Below, piece by piece: positions 43,521 through 53,520 of a DNA stretch of 64,000 nt; the stretch's first letter is position 1; every line of letters begins with the position of its first letter. The DNA lies in NCBI GenBank assembly GCA_026003175.1, contig BPGT01000001.1:658839-722838 (forward strand), in the 5' to 3' direction. Source of the DNA: Armatimonadota bacterium. GTDB taxonomy: Bacteria; Armatimonadota; HRBIN16. The notes beneath the pieces were generated by a model. The model was not told the DNA's origin. It made no database searches and saw nothing but the letters and a program-made list of their open reading frames with translations. A program made the translations under genes and the position numbers.

Positions 43521-43583
43521 TGTTGGTGACCTCGTTGCACCACGTTTGGCTACAGTTTAGAGAGGTCTGCAGCGAATGTCAAG

Positions 43584-43651
43584 CGGCTAAAGCCGTTCTC
43601 CTCCACAAAAAGCCAAAGCATGGTTTGGTTTGCAAGGGCACGGCTTTAGCC
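43584..43651. repeat. Inverted repeat between the hydrolase pseudogene and the sigma gene
   Basis: GGCTAAAGCCGT (43585-43596) and ACGGCTTTAGCC (43640-43651) are perfect 12-base inverted copies with a 43-base loop. The first unit is also self-complementary in its arms (CGGCT/AGCCG). It lies 13 bases beyond the hydrolase stop, where it could act as terminator, and upstream of the sigma gene. A dispersed intergenic repeat is the alternative. Confidence 0.45.
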
Positions 43652-43663
43652 ACTGATGCCGGT

Positions 43664-44799
43664 TTACCCCAGGTGTTTCTTCAGCCACGCGAACGCGCTG
43701 GCTTGCATCTGCAGATCGAACTTGTGCCCGCCCGGATAGAACTCGCCCACGTAGTGGTCTGGTGCGCCGGCGCGCCGGTAGTGAGAGGAGATGCGCCTGT
43801 GTGCCGCCCGCATCCCCTCCTGCGTGAACAAGCCATCGTCCATGTCATACTGCACCATCAACGGTGAAGGAGCGCGACACGCAGCGAGGTCGGACCAGTC
43901 GCCGTAGCGTGCCCAGCCCCATGGTAAAGCCATCCACGTATGCGTGACCACGTTATGGTCCAGCAGGTGCTCAAACGTGCTCATCATGCCCACGATGACC
44001 GCCGCACGGATGCGGTCGCAGGTCGCCTGAAGCAGGGCGGAACGGCATCCCCCGCCCGATAGCCCTACGCAGCCTATCGCCTCTGCGCGAACATCGGTTC
44101 TGGAGGCGAGGTAGTTTGCCGCTACCCTGTCCTCGTAGCTCACAACCCCAGCCAGTGTTGTGCCCAGCAGGTGACAGTACTTCTCAACGGTGTGTTCATG
44201 GAACGCTGAGACGCTGTTAAACAGGGCAACCTCATCGGGCGTGCGCTCGTTTTTCCACCACGAGTGAATAGCAGTGCCAACGTTTCTATCCCAATCGGGA
44301 ATATCGCTGAGCGGAAATTTACGACTGCCCCATAGAAACACGTCTGGAACCAGCACCACAAAACCTTCCTTCGCCAGCGCGTTGGCAAAGGCGCGCCCGC
44401 CGTAGTAGGTCTCCCGGAAGGGTATCAGCACGGAAGGCGTGTCGTCCGGTCCATCGGCGATTTTCTCTTTACCGTAATATTTGAATCCACCATGGTCGTG
44501 CAGGGCGAGCACAGCGGGCAGGGTTCCTTCGCGCCTTCGGGCTTCAGCACCCAGGCGTGCGTGCGCGGTCCGTATCCTACCGACCACGAGACCTCTTCAC
44601 CTTCCAGCCCATCGCGTGTCCAGCGTCTTTCCACTTGGACCTCGCGCGGGTGCTCATCGTTGAAGTGAAAGCCCAATATCTCCCGCACGCGCTGTTGTGT
44701 CTTCTTGCCCGGAGGGGCTACAGGGTACAGGTTGTGCGCCTTCTTCGCGGAGTCTACCCAGTCGCTGTATACTCCTAGATGTTGGTAGGTGCGCGCCAT
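43664..44799 (-). pseudogene. Alpha/beta hydrolase (acetyl-xylan esterase/dienelactone hydrolase-like), frameshifted
   Basis: Two overlapping frames together make one hydrolase. The first frame, from the ATG at 44799 with GGAGG six bases upstream, encodes about 90 residues ending WVLKPEGAKE. The second continues GTLPAVLALHDHGGFKYYGKEK through to the stop at 43664. The join lies near 44521-44530 and needs one base to be gained or lost. The catalytic nucleophile is in CVGLSGGGCRSAL and the His near the end in YPGGHKFD; an oxyanion motif ALHDHGG is intact. If the shift is an assembly error the enzyme would be complete, about 378 residues. The substrate is unknown. Confidence 0.75.
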
Positions 44800-44988
44800 A
44801 AACATCCTCCTTCTCGGCGTTGGCGAAGCATCTCAGTGTGTTGCTATAATGAGATTCTTCGCTTGTGCTCAGAATGACAAGGTAGCAACCCATTCATCAC
44901 GTCACATCTCATCTCCTGCAACACGCCACAGAATCCTGTATACTTTTCATGGAGGAAAAATAACGTGCAAGGAGGTGGTTGCAGGGTG

Positions 44989-46401
44989 ATGAAGGCGGAG
45001 ATTCGCTTCGGCACGGACGGTTGGCGTGGAGTGATTGATGAAGACTTCAATGAGGCGAACGTGCGTCTGGTAGCACGAGCGGTGGCGGATTACCTGCACA
45101 GTGTGAAACCAGAGGGCCGCGGTGTGCTCGTGGGGTACGACAATCGCTTGAAGTCGGAGGTTTTCGCACGGGCAGCGGCGGAGGAGCTGGCGCGGTGCGG
45201 ACTGCCAACCGTGCTTTCTGAGAGTTCGCTGTCTTCGCCTGCGCTATCGTTTGCGGTACACCACCGCAAGGCGCAGGGTGGTGTGATGATTACCGCCAGC
45301 CACAATCCGCCGCAGTTTAACGGCTTCAAGTTCAAGGCGAATTACGGTGGCTCCGCTCTGCCCGAGATTACCGAGCAGATTGAGGCGCATCTACAGCGGA
45401 TACTGGCAGGGGGGCAGGGGGGCACGTACGCTCCTGCCGAACTGCGCACCGAAAACCTCACCGCCGAATACCTGCAGCACTTGAAAACGCTGGTGGATAT
45501 GCCTCGTATTCTGGGGGCGGGCTGGAAGGTGGTCACCGACGCCATGCATGGTTCCGGAGCGGGCTATTTGCGCACCTTGCTGCAGGGTGGACGCACGCAG
45601 GTAACCGCCATCCGGGAGAACAGGGATACGCAGTTCGGCGGTGTGAACCCCGAACCGATTGCGCCTAACCTCGGATTGCTGATGGAGACCGTCGTTCGCG
45701 AAGGGGCGGACATCGGCATCGCGTTGGACGGCGATGCCGACCGCGTCGGAGCGGTAGATGAGCACGGCAACTTTGTGGATAGCCATCGCATCTTCGCCAT
45801 CACTCTGTACCATCTGGTGCAGCGGCGTGGCTGGCACGGGCGCGTGGTGAAGACCATCTCCACTACCAACATGATTGACGCGCTGTGCCAGCACTTCGGG
45901 CTGCCGTTGACCGTGACGCCCATTGGCTTCAAGTACATCTGCGAGAATATGTTGCGGGGCGATGTACTGATCGGTGGTGAGGAGAGCGGCGGTATCGGTA
46001 TCCGGTATCATATCCCTGAACGCGACGGCGTGCTGATGGGGCTGATGCTGCTGGAGGCGATGACGCTGAGTGGCAAGCGGCTCAGCGAGCTGGTACAGGA
46101 GATATTCGCTCTGGTGGGGGAACATCACTACAACCGTATTGACCTGCACCTAGAGCGCGAGGAGATGCCCGCCGCCCTGCAGCGCATAGCCCAAACCGAA
46201 GCGCGAGAGGTGGCTGGGTTAGCGGTGAGGGAGATTAACCGCATGGACGGTACCAAGTTCCTGTTCGAAAACGGCGCATGGCTGCTGCTGAGGGCGTCGG
46301 GTACGGAGCCGGTTGTGCGCGTGTACGCCGAAGCCGCTACCCCCGAGCTGGTACGGAGCCTGCTGGCTGCGGGCGAAGCACTGGTGCGGGGGAAACAGTA
46401 A
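44989..46401 (+). CDS. Phosphoglucomutase/phosphomannomutase-family protein
   Basis: The alpha-D-phosphohexomutase signature residues are all present: the catalytic phosphoserine loop TASHNPPQFNGFK, the metal loop DGDADRVGAVD, the sugar-binding loop GGEESGGIG, and a phosphate-binding RASGTEPVVRVYAEA near the end. The protein starts MKAEIRFGTDGWRGV. I use the ATG at 44989; a GTG at 44986 is an alternative, and AGGAGGTGG lies about 13 bases upstream. It interconverts hexose 1- and 6-phosphates and is convergent with a sugar nucleotidyltransferase, a natural partner in making activated sugars. Length is 470 residues. Confidence 0.92.
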   Translation: MKAEIRFGTDGWRGVIDEDFNEANVRLVARAVADYLHSVKPEGRGVLVGYDNRLKSEVFARAAAEELARCGLPTVLSESSLSSPALSFAVHHRKAQGGVMITASHNPPQFNGFKFKANYGGSALPEITEQIEAHLQRILAGGQGGTYAPAELRTENLTAEYLQHLKTLVDMPRILGAGWKVVTDAMHGSGAGYLRTLLQGGRTQVTAIRENRDTQFGGVNPEPIAPNLGLLMETVVREGADIGIALDGDADRVGAVDEHGNFVDSHRIFAITLYHLVQRRGWHGRVVKTISTTNMIDALCQHFGLPLTVTPIGFKYICENMLRGDVLIGGEESGGIGIRYHIPERDGVLMGLMLLEAMTLSGKRLSELVQEIFALVGEHHYNRIDLHLEREEMPAALQRIAQTEAREVAGLAVREINRMDGTKFLFENGAWLLLRASGTEPVVRVYAEAATPELVRSLLAAGEALVRGKQ

Positions 46402-46424
46402 CTTGCTGACACCTGACATCGCGG

Positions 46425-46445
46425 AGGCAACCTCCTGGGTTGCCC
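46425..46445. terminator. Bidirectional hairpin between convergent genes
   Basis: AGGCAACC and GGGTTGCCC enclose a 4-base loop in the 45-base gap between the phosphohexomutase and the nucleotidyltransferase. No T-run follows on the plus strand, so termination strength is uncertain. Confidence 0.45.
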
Positions 46446-46446
46446 C

Positions 46447-47832
46447 TCACCAACCGTACCGCTCCGGTCCCCAATCTTTCTCTATCAGTTCTTGCTTGAG
46501 CAAAATCAGCCTGCGGCTGGGCACATCCTCGTACACCACCACACCCGGCCCTATACAGGTGTACGCCCCGATTTTGACGCCCGGCTGGGTAATCACGTTC
46601 ACCCCTGTACGGCTGAAGTCCCCAAAGTAAGTGGCGTCCGCACCGTGCACGGGAAACTCGCGCCTGCCCTTGATGCGGTGGATGGTCTCTGCGTCGTCGA
46701 AGCGCAGAGTGCCGCAGACCGTTGCCGCGCCGATGTCCACCGATTGTCCAACCACCCCTGAAATCTCGCAGTAGTGGTACAGATACGCGCCATCGAACAT
46801 CACGCCGTCCATCTCCGCGCCATGCCCTACAATGCACCGATTGCCCACCACGCTGTACGCACCTATCAGGCAATAGTCGCTAACGCGCGTGTGCTCGCCA
46901 ATCGCCACCGCGTTGCCCACTATCGCCCCGTTTACCACGCGCGTGTGCTTGCCGATAAACACGTTGCCCTCTATCACCACGCGGTTGCCAATTTGGCTGC
47001 CCTCACCTAACACCACAAAGCCCCTTATCTCCGCGCCGTCGTGTACTTGTGCGGTGGGATGGATACGGTTTTCGGTGAGGCTTTTGCTCATTTCGTCCAG
47101 CACGCGGCGATTCGCTTCCAGGATGTGCCACGGTTTATCCATGTCTACCAGATAGTCTTCTACTTCTACCGCCAACACCTCTTCGCCGTCGTCTATCAGC
47201 ATCTGCACGCTTTGCGCCAGCTCCGCTTCCACAGGGGGCATACCCCCTACGGGTACGTGCGTCATGATGCCGGGGTTGTTCTGGATGGTAGGAACGGCTT
47301 TTGGCGAGAAAGCGTACATGCCGCACAATCGATGTTCGCAATCGCGGCTGTGCCCTTCCACATACTCAATGTGTCCATGCTTCACCTCCGCGCCCAGCCA
47401 GTCGATTCGGCGCTCGGGGGGCACAAGGGGCTGTACGAGTGCCACTGTGGCGGCGGCGCTACCTCTGGTAACCTCCAGAAAGCGGTTGACCGTTGCCTGC
47501 GTGGTGACTATATCCCCATAGCAGACCGCAAAGGGCTGGGAAGTGTCCAGCAGAGGTAGCGCCGCCTGCACGCAAACCGCCGTGCCGGGTGTGCCCTGCA
47601 CATTGACGAAGGCTATCGCTATACCGTCCAGCCCGTGCAGAGCGGCGCGGACGGAGCCTGCGTGCGTTCCCACAGCGACTACTACCCTGTGGATGCCTGC
47701 TTCGCGCAGTTGCCGGGCTAGCCGACGCACGGCGGGTTCATTCACCACTGGTATGGTGCATTTATTACGCACCTCGTTGTAGGGCCAGATGCGGGTTCCC
47801 GCACCCGCTGCAAGAATGATAGCCTGGTTCAA
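46447..47832 (-). CDS. Sugar-phosphate nucleotidyltransferase with left-handed beta-helix domain
   Basis: The N-terminal nucleotidyltransferase domain starts MNQAIILAAGAGTRIWPYNEVRNKCTIPV, a variant of the LAAGxGTRLxP-K motif, and carries CYGDIV as the metal Asp loop. From about residue 260 hexapeptide repeats (IHPTAQVHDGAEIRGFVVLGEGSQIGNRVVIEGNVFIGKHTRVVNGAIVGN) form a left-handed beta-helix. GlmU and related bifunctional enzymes share this layout. The sugar cannot be assigned. The start is a TTG at 47832 after GGGAGGAGAT, overlapping the stop of the DUF5107 gene by four bases. It has 461 residues. Confidence 0.85.
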   Translation of the reverse strand: MNQAIILAAGAGTRIWPYNEVRNKCTIPVVNEPAVRRLARQLREAGIHRVVVAVGTHAGSVRAALHGLDGIAIAFVNVQGTPGTAVCVQAALPLLDTSQPFAVCYGDIVTTQATVNRFLEVTRGSAAATVALVQPLVPPERRIDWLGAEVKHGHIEYVEGHSRDCEHRLCGMYAFSPKAVPTIQNNPGIMTHVPVGGMPPVEAELAQSVQMLIDDGEEVLAVEVEDYLVDMDKPWHILEANRRVLDEMSKSLTENRIHPTAQVHDGAEIRGFVVLGEGSQIGNRVVIEGNVFIGKHTRVVNGAIVGNAVAIGEHTRVSDYCLIGAYSVVGNRCIVGHGAEMDGVMFDGAYLYHYCEISGVVGQSVDIGAATVCGTLRFDDAETIHRIKGRREFPVHGADATYFGDFSRTGVNVITQPGVKIGAYTCIGPGVVVYEDVPSRRLILLKQELIEKDWGPERYGW

Positions 47833-50800
47833 TCTATCTCCTCCCTAAACGGAAAGTGGAAATGAGTGTCCGTTATCCCTGCCTTTTCCAGCAATCGCCT
47901 GGCCTCTTCTTCCCGCCCCAAGAGCCGAAGCGCCTCTGCCTGATAGCGATAATCCTCCTCGGTCGCGGCGCGACAATGTACGCATTCCTCCCAGTACCGG
48001 CGAGCCAGTTCTTCTTGCCCCAGCTGATGCGACGCGAAGCCCGCGTAAAAAAGCGGAACCGCATCGACGGGACGGGCTGGCTTACCGACGCCCAGATGGT
48101 GCGGATACTCTAAGGCTCTCTGGAAGTACTCCAGCGCGCCCTGCCAATCGCCCTTGTACGCCAGCTCCTCGCCTTTGCCTGTGTGCGCTTTCACCCAGGT
48201 GGGGCGGGTAGAGGTTTCTCCCTCGGCGACGTGGAAGGTGCGCGAATGGAGCACCTGTATCGCCTCGTCGTACTCACCGAGCTCCACCAGCAATCTGGCG
48301 TATAGCTGCGCTACTCTGTTTTCCTGCAGTACCTCCTGCGGAGCCCGCCGCAAACGGGACAGTGCGAACAGAGGCGAGTACGGCTTGGAAATGAACAGTA
48401 TTTCACGCTCCAGCCACAGGTAGTGATCGGTTGGGTCCAGCGATTTCGCCTTTTCATAGTAGCGCCCCGCCACGCCATGCTGCTTGCAGTACCAGGCTAG
48501 CACGATAGCGATGTTGCGATATAGTATGGGTAAAATGGGCAATCCTGTGGCGTTTTGGGACCTGAGGCAGGTTTTTGCCAGTGCCCCCCATGCCCTGCGA
48601 CTGCGACGAGCCTGCAATCTTTCTGCGGAAATCTCTTCTCGATGCAGCATGTCGTCTACCGCTCTGGGGTTCAGTGCACGCAACCACTCCAGCAGCGCCT
48701 CGCCAGGACGACGGTGCGCCATTAGCCAGTTACCCAGCGCATAGCGCACCAGCGGGTCATCGGGACGACGGGCAAGCACCTGCTGTAGAGCGAGGTAGTC
48801 TTCGGTGCGCCAGGGGAATAGATACTCAGTGTTGCTACGTGCCGCAAGCAAGGCATGTTCTACCACCTGCGCAGGCAAGCCCTTCCTCGCGTAAGCGAGC
48901 GCGAGCAGATAGTGTCCCATCGCCATTTCAGGCAAACCCAGGCGGGAAGGGGATTCCAGAATGCGGATGGCGTCGTTCGGACAACCGGCGTTCAGGTAGT
49001 CGCAGGCAACCTCCTCGAAGGTATGTGGTTGCACAGCCAGCGGACGCAACAGGCTCACCGCATCCGCTTCGGGTGAAGCAGGTGTGCTCAGGAAGGCTTC
49101 GGTGCGCAGTAGGGGCTCTAGCGGCGCGAGTAGATGCACCTGCAGGCGCACCTGCGCTGCCTCCTCCAGCTCCCCACGCAGACGCAGCACTACCGCACGC
49201 ATCATCCACGCCTTGATGTCTGCGGCGTTATACAGCAGCGCCTCGGCAAGCAGGTCGTCTGCGCGTGCGTAGTCCCCACGCCGCATCGCGCACAGCCCCA
49301 GCAGGTAAAACGCCAGACTGCGATATTCTGCACTGCGCCTCAAGGGGTACAGATACTCTTCCGCCTGCGCATCCCTGCCGAGCGTCATCAGGCACAGCGC
49401 GCGCAGATACATCGCTTCTGCGTTCTGCGGGTCACGCTGTAGCACGCTCTGCGTGTGCTGGAGGCACTCTTCAAAACGCCCATCTTCCAGCCGCAGGCGG
49501 GCCAGTGCGTTCGCAGCCTGCAGAGAACCCATCGCTTGAGCGGCGCGATACTTCGTATCCGCTTCGTCCATGCGGTTCGTACGCTCATGGGCGTCCGCCT
49601 GCAGATACACATCATCGGCGGAGTTTGCCTCCTTTTGTGGGCTTATCGTCACCTGTTCGCGCGCTGGCTCTACGTTAGCAATCGTCTCTATCACCGGCTC
49701 TCTGCTGCTCGTAGCGATAATCACCTTGAAAGGCATCTTGGGCACCTGCGGCAGGGTGAATTGCCAGCTGCCGGTGCGCTCCGGGTAGAGGTCTACCCGC
49801 TGCTCATGCACTACATCTTCACCGTACTGCAGAATGAGCCGGTGGTCGGGACGTGAGGAGGTGCTGTGGAAGCGTACCTGCAGCTGCTGTGCCTGTAGTT
49901 GCACGCTCAGCGCGCCTTCCCGGCTTGCGGCAGATACCGTCCCCGCCAAACCACGAATGGGATACCACGCCTCCTGCCAGCACTCCAGCGAATGGGGTGG
50001 TATCCAGTGCCAGATGCTCTGGTCCTCAAAGCGACCAACCTGAATCTCCACGTATGGCACGCCGCGATCGTCCAGTCGCTCCGCCCACACCTTGCCGTCG
50101 TCCGCTGTGCCCCAGGTAAATAGCTTCCTGCCTCGCACATCGCGCCAGTTGGCAACGTGTAATAAGCCGACGTCCTCGCGCATGTCGTATCCGCCGAAGA
50201 AGTCGCCGCGAAAGTCGTGTGCAAACACACTGGAAGCGCAGTCGTAGCTGCGGTAGAGGCTCAGATCAGCACCATCGTCGGTGATAGGGAAGGGCAGGGT
50301 AGCGCGTGCTTCGCTCAGGTCGCCCTCCCAGTTGCGCACGGAGCTGGCAGGCAGTATCCATTTCCAATGCTCGTGAGCCGACACTGCACAGTTCGTCCAG
50401 AAGTAGTAGCGCTTTTTGAGTTCAGTGCGATTGAAGAGGCGGATGTCGGTTTCCATGAGAGCTTTGTCAGGATAGAGGCTAATGCCTACCATCCACATCA
50501 TGCGCGTGCGACGGCAGATTTCGCCAATCCATACTGTGCCTTTCTCCTCCTCCTCGCGAGGAGGCTCCAAGGTGTGCCATACCGGCTGATGGGTGGTGTA
50601 GCGATGACCGATGGGAAAGTTGAACTCGATCCCTCCGGCAATCCACGCGCCCGTCAGCCCGATGAGAGCGGGCTTGATAGACGGGGGCTGGTGCAGACAC
50701 TCACGCCCGGCGATTTTGTCATAAAGCGACCACACGCGCCCGCCAAGCTCGGGCAGCACCATCACACGCAAGTAAGGGTTCTCCAGGAAAAGGGCGCGAT

Positions 50801-50954
50801 ACGGGCGAGGCTCGGCTTCATCGCTCAGCTGATCCAGCAGAGCGTACGGATACACCTCCCAATAGCCTTTGCGATGGAAGGGAGGGTGTGGATTGGCTTT
50901 ACCCACCGGGTAGGTGGGGAGCGTCACCGTTTCTTCCCAGAGATGAACAGACAT
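47829..50954 (-). CDS. DUF5107 protein with C-terminal TPR repeats
   Basis: The first 420 or so residues match the DUF5107 pattern (LENPYLRVMVLPELGGRVWSLYDKIAGRE, GAWIAGGIEFNFPIGHRYTTHQPV, NCAVSAHEHWKWILP), a galactose-mutarotase-like beta-sandwich usually tied to carbohydrate metabolism. Residues 450-1041 are TPR-like repeats (YLQADAHERTNRMDEADTKYRAAQAMG and similar), including a final block with EEARRLLEKAGI. A signal peptide was not seen. The start has CGAGGAGCAATGT upstream. It overlaps the nucleotidyltransferase gene by four bases, linking it to sugar activation. The precise activity is unknown. Confidence 0.82.
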   Translation of the reverse strand: MSVHLWEETVTLPTYPVGKANPHPPFHRKGYWEVYPYALLDQLSDEAEPRPYRALFLENPYLRVMVLPELGGRVWSLYDKIAGRECLHQPPSIKPALIGLTGAWIAGGIEFNFPIGHRYTTHQPVWHTLEPPREEEEKGTVWIGEICRRTRMMWMVGISLYPDKALMETDIRLFNRTELKKRYYFWTNCAVSAHEHWKWILPASSVRNWEGDLSEARATLPFPITDDGADLSLYRSYDCASSVFAHDFRGDFFGGYDMREDVGLLHVANWRDVRGRKLFTWGTADDGKVWAERLDDRGVPYVEIQVGRFEDQSIWHWIPPHSLECWQEAWYPIRGLAGTVSAASREGALSVQLQAQQLQVRFHSTSSRPDHRLILQYGEDVVHEQRVDLYPERTGSWQFTLPQVPKMPFKVIIATSSREPVIETIANVEPAREQVTISPQKEANSADDVYLQADAHERTNRMDEADTKYRAAQAMGSLQAANALARLRLEDGRFEECLQHTQSVLQRDPQNAEAMYLRALCLMTLGRDAQAEEYLYPLRRSAEYRSLAFYLLGLCAMRRGDYARADDLLAEALLYNAADIKAWMMRAVVLRLRGELEEAAQVRLQVHLLAPLEPLLRTEAFLSTPASPEADAVSLLRPLAVQPHTFEEVACDYLNAGCPNDAIRILESPSRLGLPEMAMGHYLLALAYARKGLPAQVVEHALLAARSNTEYLFPWRTEDYLALQQVLARRPDDPLVRYALGNWLMAHRRPGEALLEWLRALNPRAVDDMLHREEISAERLQARRSRRAWGALAKTCLRSQNATGLPILPILYRNIAIVLAWYCKQHGVAGRYYEKAKSLDPTDHYLWLEREILFISKPYSPLFALSRLRRAPQEVLQENRVAQLYARLLVELGEYDEAIQVLHSRTFHVAEGETSTRPTWVKAHTGKGEELAYKGDWQGALEYFQRALEYPHHLGVGKPARPVDAVPLFYAGFASHQLGQEELARRYWEECVHCRAATEEDYRYQAEALRLLGREEEARRLLEKAGITDTHFHFPFREEID

Positions 50955-51040
50955 ACATTGCTCCTCGCAAGAACGGGCGATAATAGTCTGTTAAGTGTTC
51001 CTGCCGTATCTTCCTTCAGAGAGGAGAAACCCTCCCGAAG

Positions 51041-52519
51041 CTACCGGGCTTGTCTGTGAGCCAATAAGCCCCACCCCACGCACAAAGCCAACACGACAAC
51101 CACAGCTACAGTATCCCCCAGCCTCATATACAGCGTCTGCTCCTGCCGAAGTTCTACTCCCTCTGCTCGCAACCCTGCTTCAGTGAACAGATCAGCCCTT
51201 CGCAGGCATCGTCCCTGCGCGTCGAACACCGCCGAGATGCCCGTTGTCGCGGAGCGCAATACCCACCGGCGCGTTTCCGTTGCCCGCAGAGCGCAAAAGG
51301 CAAGGTGTTGCTCCGCCGCGGGTGAGCGTCCAAACCACGTGTCGTTGGTCGCCACGCACAGCAGGCGTGCCCCCTGCTGCACCATCTGGCAGGGGATTCG
51401 GGGGAGTGTGGACTCGAAGCAAATAGGCGTACCGATGCGCCACGCGGTTAATAACGTCGGTTGATCACCCGATGAGACATCTGCGCTGACCACGCCAAAA
51501 CGCTCCACCCACGGCGTCCACTGGCGGAAAGGCACATACTCGCCCCAGGGCACCAGGTGCTGTTTACGGTAAACATCTACGCTGCCGTCAGGCGAGAAGG
51601 CAGAGATGGTGTTATAGCTTCTGTCATATTCTTCTACAAAAGTGCCGATGAGCACGGTGATGCCTTGCGCAGTTGCTCGCCGGATGATATCGGCAAAGGG
51701 ATAAGCGGTTGCGTCGGGCACAAGCGATTCCGGGAAAAGCACCATATTCACCTTTTCGCGGGCGGCGGTGTCTATTGCACGCAACATGCTCGCTTTGGTT
51801 TGTTGTTGCATCTGCGCATCCCATTGGCGGGTGGTATCCACGTTGGGCTGTACAACCAGCACGGTGAGGCGGTCAGGAGCAGGCGGCAGGTTCAGCCTCC
51901 ACCACCCGAACAGCAGTAGCAACAGGGAGATTTCCACCGCGCCTGCGAGCGGACGAGGCTTTCGCTGGGCTATAGATTCTGCGATCGCCGTGTTCACCAG
52001 CATCACCCATGCACTCACCCCCCACGCGCCCAGCAGTTCTGCACTCTGCAAAGGCAGAAGGTTGCGGTGCTGTGATACCGCCAGCTGCCCCCACAAAAAG
52101 CCCCAAGCTCCCGCCCCGCGCAGCCACTCGACCGCTATCCACAATGCCACCGTCCACGCAACAGGCAGAGCGGCACCCTGCACGAGCCGGTTGACCAGTG
52201 CGTAACCCCATCCGAACGCGCCTGCAAACAGCGTCTGCGACAGCGTCAGCGCAACCCACGCTACCAGCCCCAGCCAGAAGCTGCCTGTCCATCGCGCCAC
52301 AAACTGCTGCATCCACCAGAGCAGGATGCCGTAGAAACAGATTCCCCACACCGCACCGAGAAGACATCCCTGTCGGGGACGCGATAGGGAGCGTAGCGCA
52401 AGCATCAGCGGCACCAGCGCAATCCACGCCAGCCAGCCGTAGTCCACCGGCGGGAACGCCAGCCATAGCAACAGTGCGCTCAGGATGCTACCAGCAACAG
52501 AAAGGAAGAGCCTTCTCAC
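51041..52519 (-). CDS. lnt: Apolipoprotein N-acyltransferase
   Basis: Lnt adds the third acyl chain to lipoproteins in the membrane. The N-terminal third holds the multi-span membrane part, followed by the nitrilase-like periplasmic domain. Catalytic residues are visible: Glu in MVLFPESLVPD, Lys in YRKQHLVPWGEYVPF, and Cys in TPICFESTLPR. The 492-residue length fits the family. The start is a GTG at 52519 with no strong ribosome-binding site. Its presence implies triacylated lipoproteins and a two-membrane cell envelope, though Lnt also occurs in some single-membrane bacteria. It lies between DUF5107 and the divergent aminotransferase. Confidence 0.93.
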   Translation of the reverse strand: MRRLFLSVAGSILSALLLWLAFPPVDYGWLAWIALVPLMLALRSLSRPRQGCLLGAVWGICFYGILLWWMQQFVARWTGSFWLGLVAWVALTLSQTLFAGAFGWGYALVNRLVQGAALPVAWTVALWIAVEWLRGAGAWGFLWGQLAVSQHRNLLPLQSAELLGAWGVSAWVMLVNTAIAESIAQRKPRPLAGAVEISLLLLLFGWWRLNLPPAPDRLTVLVVQPNVDTTRQWDAQMQQQTKASMLRAIDTAAREKVNMVLFPESLVPDATAYPFADIIRRATAQGITVLIGTFVEEYDRSYNTISAFSPDGSVDVYRKQHLVPWGEYVPFRQWTPWVERFGVVSADVSSGDQPTLLTAWRIGTPICFESTLPRIPCQMVQQGARLLCVATNDTWFGRSPAAEQHLAFCALRATETRRWVLRSATTGISAVFDAQGRCLRRADLFTEAGLRAEGVELRQEQTLYMRLGDTVAVVVVLALCVGWGLLAHRQAR

Positions 52520-52589
52520 ACTGTGTTATTTTTGCGCAATATACAAATAAGCCTTCCACAGACAGCTGCAGGTGCTCCCAGATAGAAGG

Positions 52590-52636
52590 TTGACGCTTCC
52601 CCTGTCCTCACGTTATACTGAAATCGTTACAGGAGG
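52590..52636 (+). promoter_or_regulatory. Promoter and ribosome-binding site of the aminotransferase gene
   Basis: TTGACG (52590-52595) and TATACT (52614-52619) are spaced by 18 bases. AGGAGG at 52631-52636 lies eight bases before the ATG at 52645. This would start the aminotransferase-mcsAB transcript. Confidence 0.65.
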
Positions 52637-52644
52637 GAAAGGGA

Positions 52645-53520
52645 ATGCGACGTTTTGTGAACTTGAACGGACAGATGGTCTCGTCTGCAGAAGCGAAGAT
52701 TGACCTGTATGATCACGGCTTTCTGTATGGCGACGGCGTTTTCGAAGGCATCCGCGTTTACAACGGACGCATCTTCAAACTGCAGGAGCATGTGGATCGC
52801 CTGTACCACAGCGCCCGTGCGCTGATGATTGGCATCCCCATCAGCAAGGAGGAGATGACCGAGCGCATCAAATCGGTGGTGCGCGAGAACGACGAAACGA
52901 ACTGCTATATCCGCGTGACGGTTTCGCGAGGTGTAGGATTAGGGCTAGACCCGAAGCACATTCGTTTGGAGCCGACCATTGCCATCTCTACCGCCGACCT
53001 CGCGCTCTATCCGCCGGAGATGTACGAGAACGGCTTGCAGGTGGTTACCGTTTCCACACGCATTCCGCCCGCGCAGTGTCTGGACCCACGCATCAAGTCG
53101 CTCGGGCGATATATCAACAATATCCTCGCCAAGATGGAGGCGAACCGTGTGGGTGCAGGCGAAGGGCTGATGCTGAACGTCGAAGGTTATGTCGCCGAAG
53201 CCACAGGAGATAACCTTTTCATCGTCAAGAACGGGGTATTGCACACGCCGCCGCCCTCTGCAGGCATTCTCGCTGGCATCACCCGAGCCACCGTGATGAT
53301 GCTGGCGGAAAGGATAGGCATCCCCGTCCGAGAGACGATGATGACCCTGTACGATGTGTACACCGCCGATGAGGCGTTCCTTACCGGCACCGCTGCCGAG
53401 GTGATACCGATGGTCACGCTGGATGAACGCCCTATCGGCACAGGTAAGCCGGGCGATGTGACGCATCGCATTATCGCCGCCTTCCGGGAACACACGCAAA
53501 GCAGTGGCACACCTGTCTGA
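52645..53520 (+). CDS. ilvE: Branched-chain amino acid aminotransferase, class IV
   Basis: A fold-type IV PLP enzyme that transfers amino groups to branched-chain 2-oxo acids. The family start VNLNGQMVSSAEAKIDLYDHGFLYGDGVFEGIRVYNGRIFKL is present. The PLP lysine is in RIKSLGRYINNILAKMEAN. The phosphate-cup region is GEGLMLNVEGYVAEATGDNLFIVKNGVLHTP, followed by GITRATVMMLAERIGIPV. At 291 residues it is the usual size; 4-amino-4-deoxychorismate lyase or D-amino acid transaminase are related alternatives. It shares its 3' end with the start of the McsA-McsB fusion, a 17-base overlap. Confidence 0.88.
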   Translation: MRRFVNLNGQMVSSAEAKIDLYDHGFLYGDGVFEGIRVYNGRIFKLQEHVDRLYHSARALMIGIPISKEEMTERIKSVVRENDETNCYIRVTVSRGVGLGLDPKHIRLEPTIAISTADLALYPPEMYENGLQVVTVSTRIPPAQCLDPRIKSLGRYINNILAKMEANRVGAGEGLMLNVEGYVAEATGDNLFIVKNGVLHTPPPSAGILAGITRATVMMLAERIGIPVRETMMTLYDVYTADEAFLTGTAAEVIPMVTLDERPIGTGKPGDVTHRIIAAFREHTQSSGTPV

